A stretch of DNA of 36,533 nt from an uncultured Bacteroidota bacterium (lineage in GTDB: Bacteria > Bacteroidota > Bacteroidia > Bacteroidales > WCHB1-69), in the NCBI GenBank assembly GCA_902770735.1, contig CACXUB010000008.1, positions 1 through 36,533 on the forward strand, written 5' to 3'. The translations under genes were made by a program, and so were the position numbers. The notes beneath the pieces were generated by a model. The model had not been told where the DNA came from and ran no database searches. It saw only the letters and a program-made list of their open reading frames with translations. How positions within the stretch are numbered: position 1 is the first letter of the stretch; each line of letters begins with the position of its first letter. Below, in pieces: positions 30,590 through 36,533 of the stretch.

Positions 30590-31408
30590 CTACCATGCCC
30601 GATGCCGTTTCAAAAAATCCTCCTTCATCTCCTTGCCGAACGTCTGCGGCCCGATAGCACCGCCGCCGTATTGGAAGGTACAATGGTCGTTATAGGGAAT
30701 CAAATCCAGATTCTCCATAGCGGTGGATTTCTCCTCGTCTGTCATAGATCGACTGTTGATAATATAATCATACTTTCCCATTCCCACTCGGCGGAACCAG
30801 ATTTTTACCAAATTGGGTGTGGTTTGCGAATACTCTATACCAATACAGCCCATTTTCTTGAGCCTCCGGCGTATGCCGTCATATTCTTCCTGCTCCAACC
30901 CCACCACGCGCATCAACGAGTCCTTCTTTTCACGCGCCTCCTCATTCCAAAAGTTTGAATAGTGGTACTCTTCTCCTGCGCACACATGGAACATCTCCAG
31001 TCTGTTCCCCTTGAATTCCAAGGTAACGGAACAGCTGTCGGCGACCGCATTTTGGAGATAGCAGTGCAGTTCTTCCATCTCGGCATGATGCTTTTCGTAA
31101 TGTTCGGCCATGATGTCGGGATTGCATCGCCGATCGGGTGCCACTGCAAGGACATAAATGACTACCAACAGCACGTTGATTCCTCCCCATATCACTGCGA
31201 TCCGCTGCCAAATATCTCGCCAACGCAACCCCATAATGAAAAACACTATCGACAAGCCAATCGCCAGCGGCGGGATCCAACTGAAGATTAAAGAAATTAC
31301 AAAGCCGAGAAAGTCATCCACCCAAAACAGCACGATTACTGCGGTGACGACGGCGAACGGAATCAGCTTCAAGATTCCGAAAATGGTCGTTTGTGTTTGC
31401 TCTTTCAC
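30590..31408 (-). CDS. Hypothetical membrane protein, 272 aa
   Basis: Three membrane helices occupy the first 95 residues (LIPFAVVTAVIVLFWVDDFL, WIPPLAIGLSIVFFIMGL, VIWGGINVLLVVIYVLAVA). An extracytoplasmic or cytoplasmic domain of about 175 residues follows. The latter has HYEKHHAEMEELHCYLQNAV, a helical EEEYDGIRRRLKKMGCIGIE-like stretch (split in this note) and FQYGGGAIGPQTFG. No family is recognised. The start is GTG at 31408; no ATG fits better. It lies between the creD heptamer array and the radical SAM gene, 78 bp upstream of the latter's ATG, and could be co-transcribed with it. Confidence 0.7.
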   Translation of the reverse strand: MKEQTQTTIFGILKLIPFAVVTAVIVLFWVDDFLGFVISLIFSWIPPLAIGLSIVFFIMGLRWRDIWQRIAVIWGGINVLLVVIYVLAVAPDRRCNPDIMAEHYEKHHAEMEELHCYLQNAVADSCSVTLEFKGNRLEMFHVCAGEEYHYSNFWNEEAREKKDSLMRVVGLEQEEYDGIRRRLKKMGCIGIEYSQTTPNLVKIWFRRVGMGKYDYIINSRSMTDEEKSTAMENLDLIPYNDHCTFQYGGGAIGPQTFGKEMKEDFLKRHRAW

Positions 31409-31461
31409 AATACTGTTTCAAAATAATGAACAAGGGAGGGGACTTCACACATCCCCTTCCT

Positions 31462-31496
31462 ATTCTTCATTCTTCATTCTACATTCATAATTCATA
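31462..31496. repeat. Heptamer tandem repeat ATTCTTC/ATTCATA x5
   Basis: Five 7-bp units (ATTCTTC, ATTCTTC, ATTCTAC, ATTCATA, ATTCATA) end two bases before the creD stop codon (31498-31500). Same family as the larger array at 35218-35294. Confidence 0.85.
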
Positions 31497-31497
31497 A

Positions 31498-32800
31498 TTA
31501 CTCCTTGTACCACTTCACTTTCAGCGACACGAACATCAGCACGGCCAGAATCACGAAGATGCCGAGGCTGCCGAAGAGCAGGGCGTAGGTTTCCATCTGG
31601 AGCAGCACATACATGAAGACGTAGAGCAGAAGAAGCAGGGCACCCACCATCAGCGCGGTCTTGCGGATTTTCAGGATGCCCGCCAAGTAGCCCGTGATCA
31701 GCACGATGGTCATCAGCATGGCGATGAGATACGACCAAAGGAAGGGGATGTGCTCGCAGAACGAGAGCAGCAGCGTGTAGAACACCAGCAACGCGGCACC
31801 TATGAGCAGGTATTGCACAGGATGGATGGGCGTCTGCCGGCGGTACTCCACGAAAAAGACTGTGGCGAAGGTGAGGAAGATGAACAGGTAGGCGTACTTC
31901 ACGGTGCGCGTGGTCTGCTGGTACTGCAGCACCGGCACTTTCATCATCACCCCGAACTCGTTCTTCTTCATGCTTACGCTGTGCGAGCCACCGTCGCCGT
32001 AGTCCACCCACTGGGTCACCGACTGCCCGAAGTCGCGGTTGAGGGCCAGCACCTTCCACGTCGAGGTGAACCCGCTGTCCGTCACCGTGCGCTCGTCCGG
32101 CAGGAAGTTGCCCTGGAAGCTCGGCGTGGCGCAGTTGGAGGTCAGCTGCACGGAGGTGCTGTTGCCCACCGGCAGGAACATCAGCGACTCCGAACCCTTC
32201 AGCGGCAGGCGCACGGAGTAAGTCGAGGGCACCGAATCCTGAATCTCGCTTACCGGCACGCGGCAGCACAGCACCGAGCCCAGCTCCTCGTCCTTGTCGG
32301 ACTTCATTGTGTACTCCTTCCCGTTCAGCCGCAGCACCACGTTCTCCGACAGTCCCCGGAAGTCGCTCAGCGAAATCAGCACCTCCGCCTTCGAGAGGTC
32401 ATAGACGGAATCCACATATTCCGAAAGATCAGGCAGTTGCAGATTCCCGTCTAACGTCAGGTCAGCGGTATAGACGGTCACGTCGAAGTTGCCCCGATGC
32501 CGTTTCTCTGTCTTCACGTCGCCCTTCACCTGCAGGGACTCGGGCAGGAGATAGACATCCTTGTGGTATTTTTTGCCGGGGATGCGCACCACCGGCCCGA
32601 TCACCCGCTGTGGGGTGCTCCACATCTGCTCTACCTCTTTCTCCGCCTCCACCTGGGTCGCGTTCCGTTCGTTTACCACCGATGAGGAGGAGCTTCAGCA
32701 GCATGCGGTCGCTGCGTTTCATTCTTGATTTTTCCTGCGTGGCAGGTCTTGTTTGTTCTGCTTGCGGCGTCGTCACCGCGGTTGTCGTTTCTGTTGTCAT
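31498..32800 (-). pseudogene. creD: Frameshifted creD (inner membrane / cell envelope integrity protein)
   Basis: The main frame (31498-32679, 393 codons from a GTG) is the CreD body: VNERNATQVEAEKEVEQMWS, TPQRVIGPVVRIPGKKY, then a periplasmic domain and a C-terminal run of about six membrane helices (ALLVFYTLLLSFCEHIPFLW). The true N-terminus lies in another frame from ATG 32800: MTTETTTAVTT ... MKRSDRMLLKLLLIG. The frames meet at about 32680. E. coli CreD has about 17 residues of membrane helix between LFG and VIVER; here LLLIG joins VVNER almost directly, so the first helix is lost along with the frame. A GTG-initiated protein might still be made but would lack its first membrane anchor. 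A base-call or assembly error is possible. Confidence 0.75.
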
Positions 32801-32858
32801 ATTATTTTATTTTAAGATAAAAAGAACTTTGCAATACAAAGTATGCGGCCAAAAAAAA

Positions 32859-33158
32859 TTAGCCGCGGCATTCCTTCAAGAAGCGTTCCATCGCGTCGAT
32901 GTGGGCGGCAAAGGCGTTTCGGCCCGACTCAGTGACGATGTAGGTGGTGTTGGGTTTGCGGCCCACGAATTTCTTCTCGCAGCGGAGGTAGCCGGCCTCT
33001 TCCAGGCTTCGGGCATGGCTCGCAAGGTTGCCGTCGGTGAGCTCCAACAGCGACTTCAGCGTGGTAAAATCCGACGAGCCGTTGGCCACCAGCACCGACA
33101 TGATGCCCAAGCGGATCTTGCTTTCGAAAACCTTATTTAACCCATCTATAATCGCCAT
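32859..33158 (-). CDS. Winged-helix transcriptional regulator, 99 aa
   Basis: The small protein is a single winged helix-turn-helix domain: NKVFESKIRLGIMSVLVANG, FTTLKSLLELTDGNLASHAR (recognition region), LEEAGYLRCEKKF, and the wing YIVTESGRNAFAAH. It belongs to the ArsR/MarR-like HTH_34 group. In Bacteroidota this type of regulator often precedes a creD-like gene, as here (58 bp upstream), and probably regulates the operon. It has no sensory domain and no Cys pair for metal. Confidence 0.87.
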   Translation of the reverse strand: MAIIDGLNKVFESKIRLGIMSVLVANGSSDFTTLKSLLELTDGNLASHARSLEEAGYLRCEKKFVGRKPNTTYIVTESGRNAFAAHIDAMERFLKECRG

Positions 33159-33210
33159 ATCAATTTAAATCCTAATATTATCAAACAAACCACGACTTTA
33201 CTTACTCCCT

Positions 33211-33243
33211 TAACTGCTAACTACTAACTACTAACTGCTAACT
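33211..33243. repeat. Heptamer tandem repeat TAACTGC/TAACTAC x4-5
   Basis: Units TAACTGC, TAACTAC, TAACTAC, TAACTGC and a partial TAACT end one base before the stop triplet (33245-33247) of the upstream membrane protein gene. Confidence 0.85.
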
Positions 33244-33244
33244 C

Positions 33245-33886
33245 TTATTTCTTCCGATCAAACATGATGACGTAAAGGATACCGAAGAGGATGTGCATCA
33301 CACTGAAACCGAGAAACCAGAACAGCAGCGCGTGCGACATCGTGAAACAGTCGATGATGCCGAGAATCAGCTCCGCATAACCGAGGTAGCGAAGGATAGG
33401 GTAGGTGTAATGGCTGCAGTTGACCAATGCGAGGCCGTAGAAGAGCAGCATGATGGATGAGGTGAGCCCGTAGTGTCCCTGCATCACCAAGGCCATGCTG
33501 AGCAGACCGCCCGCCGCAAGCGGGATGAAGAAATCGAGCGACATCTGGACCGTCCGCTTCTCGAAGGCGAAACGCAGGTTGTGCCGTTTGGACTTCACGA
33601 TGGCAAAGATGAAAAGCGTGAACAGCGACAACGCAAGCAGCCCGATGGCGATCAACGCGGCGATGCGGATGCGCGAAGGGGTGTTCAGGTTTGCGTATCG
33701 GTGCAGATTTTCGAAGCCGGGGAGCCAATCCCCCACCCCGATCACTGCAGCCGCCATCGCGGACGCGACCGCCGCATACAAACCTATTATAATGATGGAC
33801 CACCCGCTAACCGCTTGAAAGCGTGATGATTTGCTCATCATTTCACGGATGTCGTTCAGTGTCTGTCTGACCTCTTTTTCTTCCAT
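33245..33886 (-). CDS. Hypothetical membrane protein, 213 aa
   Basis: The protein has a short acidic N-terminus (MEEKEVRQTLNDIREMMSKS) that looks like a cytosolic helix, then six hydrophobic segments (SGWSIIIIGLYAAVASAMAA, IAALIAIGLLALSLFTLFIF, FIPLAAGGLLSMALVM, SSIMLLFYGLALVNCSHY, LGYAELILGIIDCF, LLFWFLGFSVMHILFGILYV). No known family is recalled with certainty. It is the first gene of the unit that continues with the winged-helix regulator and creD, so a membrane stress-related role is plausible. Its own promoter box is at 33910-33917. Confidence 0.8.
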   Translation of the reverse strand: MEEKEVRQTLNDIREMMSKSSRFQAVSGWSIIIIGLYAAVASAMAAAVIGVGDWLPGFENLHRYANLNTPSRIRIAALIAIGLLALSLFTLFIFAIVKSKRHNLRFAFEKRTVQMSLDFFIPLAAGGLLSMALVMQGHYGLTSSIMLLFYGLALVNCSHYTYPILRYLGYAELILGIIDCFTMSHALLFWFLGFSVMHILFGILYVIMFDRKK

Positions 33887-33909
33887 AATCTTAAAAGTAC
33901 TTTGCGCTG

Positions 33910-33917
33910 CAAAGATA
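33910..33917 (-). promoter_or_regulatory. -7 box (TATCTTTG) for the membrane protein-regulator-creD unit
   Basis: The minus strand reads TATCTTTG 23 bp upstream of the ATG at 33886, and marks the likely start of the three-gene transcript. Confidence 0.6.
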
Positions 33918-33953
33918 CACTTTTTTTGATATACGACACGTTTTCGGAAAAAA

Positions 33954-34523
33954 TTATTGCTGCTCCTTCAAAAAAACATCATGATTACCGAAATCCGTAC
34001 ACGGCATGAATTGCTCAATCTCTTTCTCGATTGACTTCCACCTGAAGAACTGCTGAAGACAAACCGTGAAGATTTCGGCATTTTTGGTAAAGATAATCAT
34101 ATAAAACGGACCTGTTTTGGGAAACGAGGTACAACCGATTTTCTCAATGTCCGTCCAGGCAAAAGTTCTGTACTCGCAGTCTGTACAGGAATTCACATCG
34201 GTGGTTTCCAAAGTCTTCACGCCATTTGAGGACACGCCAGATCGGTCGATTGTTATAAAGAAGGACCGCTGAGGCCAAACCATAACAAAAAACAAACGTA
34301 TAAAATAGACAGCGATGAAGATCCCGAATAAAAGCAAGAAAGCGCATAATGCCGTTTCGAATGAATTTTCTAAAGACTTCGATAAAAGGCCCCACGCACA
34401 AATGCCGACTAAAACCAACCCGAAAACAATAAAAACGGAGAGGATAACACTCACGAACCAGAAGCCCCCGGCTGTATAAAACGTCTTGCCCTTAGGCTGA
34501 AACAATTCTTCTTCCATACTCAA
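33954..34523 (-). CDS. Hypothetical two-helix membrane protein, 189 aa
   Basis: Two membrane helices (GGFWFVSVILSVFIVFGLVLV near residue 20-40, split in length here, and CAFLLLFGIFIAVYFIRLFF near 61-80) precede a beta-rich domain of about 100 residues (SFFITIDRSGVSSNGVKTLE, YRTFAWTDIEKIGCTSFPKT, FYMIIFTKNAEIFTVCLQQF). This looks like a bacterial PH-like domain, but I infer that from the pattern alone. It starts at ATG 34523 (an alternative ATG is at 34517), 15 bp after the preceding gene, so the two are probably co-transcribed. Confidence 0.65.
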   Translation of the reverse strand: MSMEEELFQPKGKTFYTAGGFWFVSVILSVFIVFGLVLVGICAWGLLSKSLENSFETALCAFLLLFGIFIAVYFIRLFFVMVWPQRSFFITIDRSGVSSNGVKTLETTDVNSCTDCEYRTFAWTDIEKIGCTSFPKTGPFYMIIFTKNAEIFTVCLQQFFRWKSIEKEIEQFMPCTDFGNHDVFLKEQQ

Positions 34524-34538
34524 ATGATAAGCAAACTT

Positions 34539-35171
34539 TTACCTAAACGACCGCACCTCAACTTTATCAGCATTGAAGTAGTCCAACTCGACACACCTCA
34601 AGCGCCGCTTGTGGTCAAAGCTGAAAGTAATATGCGTACGCCTCCCTTCGTCCGTATAGAACCACAAATTAGTGAATTGCCTGTGCCTACAATGTCTAAA
34701 TTTATAATTATACGGAGCCATGCATTCGGGACCGAACTCTATAGTATCCGTGATGTTGAATGCCTTGATAAAATCATCCAGGGTGGTATTATACGAAAGG
34801 AATAATCCAACATCTCCCAAAGAGAGAAAACTACCGCGCGCCAACTTGAAATCCAAATAACGAAGCCGTATATTCCCTTCATTGTCAGAAAGATATGTAA
34901 CATGTTTCTTCTTTTCATGAATCCAATTCACCCGATAAACATATATCGCCGAATCATCGATGGTCCACGGATAATATTTGAGTTCAAAATTAAAAGTCCC
35001 ATAGCACCACTTGCCCTTTCCGTCAAAAACAAACGGAAGATCAGCGAGTTTACCGATGACCGGGACAGAAGACCAGATTTGTCCGATGTGAATGGTGTCC
35101 GACTGCGCAAAAGAAGACACACACCACAACATAACAGACAAAACCAAAAATATTCTCTTAACTGAAACCAT
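34539..35171 (-). CDS. Secreted hypothetical protein, 210 aa
   Basis: From ATG 35171 it has a signal peptide (MVSVKRIFLVLSVMLWCVSSFAQ). An earlier in-frame start lies upstream of the promoter box and is rejected. The mature part is a beta-rich domain: IHIGQIWSSVPVIGKLADLP, FDGKGKWCYGTFNFELKYYP, LARGSFLSLGDVGLFLSYNT, FNITDTIEFGPECMAP, and a C-terminal RRLRCVELDYFNADKVEVRS. No family is recognised. Likely periplasmic. The gene downstream starts 15 bp after its stop. Confidence 0.75.
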   Translation of the reverse strand: MVSVKRIFLVLSVMLWCVSSFAQSDTIHIGQIWSSVPVIGKLADLPFVFDGKGKWCYGTFNFELKYYPWTIDDSAIYVYRVNWIHEKKKHVTYLSDNEGNIRLRYLDFKLARGSFLSLGDVGLFLSYNTTLDDFIKAFNITDTIEFGPECMAPYNYKFRHCRHRQFTNLWFYTDEGRRTHITFSFDHKRRLRCVELDYFNADKVEVRSFR

Positions 35172-35189
35172 ACGAACAATTTTAGCGCA

Positions 35190-35197
35190 CAAAAATA
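35190..35197 (-). promoter_or_regulatory. -7 box (TATTTTTG) deciding the start of the secreted protein gene
   Basis: The minus strand reads TATTTTTG 18 bp upstream of the ATG at 35171, so translation cannot begin at the in-frame ATG at 35219. The heptamer array lies directly upstream. Confidence 0.6.
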
Positions 35198-35217
35198 CAA
35201 AAAATCCCCACCCTCCC

Positions 35218-35294
35218 ATTCTTCATTCTTAATTCTTCATTCTTAATTCTTCATTCTTAATTCTTCATTCTTAATTCTTAATTCTTAATTCTTA
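35218..35294. repeat. Heptamer tandem repeat ATTCTTC/ATTCTTA x11
   Basis: Eleven unbroken 7-bp units, alternating ATTCTTC and ATTCTTA then four ATTCTTA, fill the gap between the rpoC-operon terminator (35300-35333) and the promoter of the secreted protein gene. It is the longest such array in the window. Confidence 0.92.
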
Positions 35295-35299
35295 ATTAC

Positions 35300-35333
35300 A
35301 AAAAAGCGGCCGGGAAACTCGCTCCCAGCCGCC
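35300..35333 (-). terminator. Rho-independent terminator of the rpoC-DUF3467 transcript
   Basis: On the minus strand GCGGCTGGGA and a TCCCGGCCGC arm pair around a short loop, followed by six T. It lies 34 bp beyond the DUF3467 stop and is the clearest rho-independent terminator on this strand. Confidence 0.85.
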
Positions 35334-35367
35334 ACAAAATTTATAAAAAAGTTGAACGTAGTTCAGA

Positions 35368-35673
35368 CTATGCCAGACCGCCGCCGCTCATGAACGGAGG
35401 CATCTGGTTCGGACGGTCCTGAATCACCCCGAACTGCTCCTCGTATTTGGAAACGTTGTCCTGCAACGCGCGAAGCAGACGTTTGGCGTTCACGGGAGTC
35501 ATGATGACGCGGGAGCGCACAATGGCTTTCGGAATGCCCGGGGACATGGAGGCGAAATCCACGAAGAATTCGTTCTCAGAGTGGGAAAGGATGGCCAGGT
35601 TCGAATACACGCCCTGCGCAACTTCCTCGCTGATACTCAAATCCATCTTTTGTTCATTCTTATTTTCAGCCAT
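35368..35673 (-). CDS. DUF3467 domain protein
   Basis: The 101-residue protein matches DUF3467: LSISEEVAQGVYSNLAILSH, SENEFFVDFASMSPGIPKAI and RSRVIMTPVNAKRLLRALQDN. Most of these small proteins have no known function. It lies 158 bp after rpoC and before a terminator; the rpoC-DUF3467 order recurs in Bacteroidota, and the small protein may act with RNA polymerase, though that is inference. No promoter box was found in the gap, which is filled by two heptamer arrays that could fold on each other. Confidence 0.85.
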   Translation of the reverse strand: MAENKNEQKMDLSISEEVAQGVYSNLAILSHSENEFFVDFASMSPGIPKAIVRSRVIMTPVNAKRLLRALQDNVSKYEEQFGVIQDRPNQMPPFMSGGGLA

Positions 35674-35730
35674 ATTCGATTTTTCTTTTGAATGTTACTA
35701 TTACTGCAAATTGTAATTGTTTGGGGTTCG

Positions 35731-35758
35731 AGACTTTAGACTTTAGACTTTGGACTTT
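35731..35758. repeat. Heptamer tandem repeat AGACTTT x4
   Basis: Four 7-bp units (AGACTTT three times, then GGACTTT) lie 57 bp upstream of the DUF3467 start. Its sequence is nearly the reverse complement of the AAGTCTC units at 35785-35805. Confidence 0.88.
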
Positions 35759-35784
35759 AAGATACCACATTACTTTCTACTCAA

Positions 35785-35833
35785 AAGTCTCAAGTCTCAA
35801 GTCTCCAGTCTCCAGTCTCCAGTCTCCAGTCTT
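35785..35833. repeat. Heptamer tandem repeat AAGTCTC/CAGTCTC x7 overlapping the rpoC stop
   Basis: Seven 7-bp units (AAGTCTC three times, CAGTCTC three times, CAGTCTT) end inside the rpoC stop triplet (35832-35834). With the AGACTTT array at 35731-35758 it forms inverted copies separated by about 26 bp, which can fold into a long imperfect hairpin in the rpoC-DUF3467 transcript. Confidence 0.9.
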
Positions 35834-36533
35834 ATTCTTCCTCTTTCGAAGCCATCAACGATTCGTACTCTTCCTTCGAGCCGACCTCGATGTTCTGGTA
35901 AGCACGGACACCCGTACCTGCCGGAATCTTCTGACCGACGATGACATTCTCCTTCATACCGATCAAGTTGTCGGATTTGGCGTTAATGGCAGCTTCTGTC
36001 AGGACTTTCGTCGTCTCCTGGAAGGATGCGGCGGAGATAAAGCTGTGTGTTTGCAGGGAAGCGCGGGTAATACCTTGCAGAATCGGTTTACCGGTGGCCG
36101 GACGTGCATCGCGGGTCACCACCAAACGCAGGTCTCTACGCTTCAACATGGAATTCAAATCACGCAGCTTCTTGGCCGAGATGATCTGACCCTTGCGGAC
36201 GATATCAGACTGTCCTTTGCTGACCAATTCGACATCGCCAGCATCCTCGACAACCTTCTTGTCCCAAATCAGGTCATTCTGCTCCTGGAAGTCGTTCTTG
36301 TTAATCAGCTCGCCCTGCAGGAACGTGGTATCACCCGGATCCTCGATTTCCATCTTGCGCATCATCTGACGCACAATGACTTCGAAGTGCTTGTCGTTGA
36401 TTTTCACACCTTGCAGACGGTACACCTCTTGGATTTCGTTGATGATGTACTCCTGCACCTTCTGCGCACCCTTGATGTTCAGGATGTCAACAGGAGTCAG
36501 AGAACCTTCAGACAGCGGCGTACCGGCCTTCAC
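35832..36533 (-). CDS. rpoC: RNA polymerase subunit beta' (C-terminal 233 residues)
   Basis: The frame is open to the right window edge and begins there with a Val codon, so only the C-terminal 233 residues are present. [40 protein letters not shown], and [20 protein letters not shown] (then [10 protein letters not shown]) are the invariant C-terminal regions of beta'. The gene encodes the catalytic-side subunit of RNA polymerase; the rest and rpoB should lie to the right. A heptamer array abuts its stop codon. Confidence 0.97.
   Translation of the reverse strand: MKAGTPLSEGSLTPVDILNIKGAQKVQEYIINEIQEVYRLQGVKINDKHFEVIVRQMMRKMEIEDPGDTTFLQGELINKNDFQEQNDLIWDKKVVEDAGDVELVSKGQSDIVRKGQIISAKKLRDLNSMLKRRDLRLVVTRDARPATGKPILQGITRASLQTHSFISAASFQETTKVLTEAAINAKSDNLIGMKENVIVGQKIPAGTGVRAYQNIEVGSKEEYESLMASKEEE

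Overview
The window is chromosomal DNA from a member of the Bacteroidota, most likely Bacteroidales. Four things point there. Many genes are preceded by the Bacteroidetes-type -7 box TAnnTTTG, with no E. coli-like -10/-35. One secreted protein ends in a type IX secretion (T9SS) sorting domain. The rpoC-DUF3467 gene pair is present. Several secreted or lipoprotein genes of Bacteroidetes type occur (FKBP lipoproteins, CreD with a small winged-helix regulator). I cannot name a family or genus. No tRNA, rRNA, CRISPR array or insertion sequence was seen, and no gene-free stretch exceeds about 260 bases.

Left part (1-9430, mostly minus strand): an accessory-looking segment holds an AAA ATPase running off the left edge, an unknown protein, a DinD homologue and a plus-strand unknown protein. 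A 22-bp tandem hairpin repeat follows, then a T9SS cargo protein with YD-type repeats, a ThrE-type threonine/serine exporter, a secreted TonB-C-terminal-domain protein, a small secreted unknown, a short frameshifted remnant that looks like a HicA toxin, and a signal-peptide-bearing nitroreductase/flavin-reductase fusion.

Middle part (9519-18349, plus strand): an NadR/Ttd14-type ATPase, an amidophosphoribosyltransferase homologue with Gly in place of the glutaminase Cys, L-isoaspartate methyltransferase, a convergent small lipoprotein, a sugar-1-phosphate nucleotidyltransferase, DnaA, RecJ and a family-4 glycosyltransferase.

Right part (18420-36533, minus strand): a DUF4328 membrane protein; Tex; three successive FKBP-type prolyl isomerase lipoproteins behind an NrnA-type DHH phosphoesterase; a CDF metal transporter behind murG; a DUF4153 membrane protein; a B12-binding-type radical SAM protein; a membrane protein of unknown function; a frameshifted creD behind a winged-helix regulator and a membrane protein; two small unknowns; DUF3467; and the 3' end of rpoC.

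The most unusual structural signal is a set of short tandem repeats, mostly of exactly 7 bp but with different sequences. Several lie immediately after the stop codon of a gene (after FKBP, creD, a membrane protein gene, and rpoC, where the last unit overlaps the stop). Two related 10-bp-period repeats do the same after two secreted-protein genes. The most notable protein-level signals are the cysteine-less PurF homologue that keeps its Fe-S cysteines and PRPP loop, the broken creD, and the hicA remnant.
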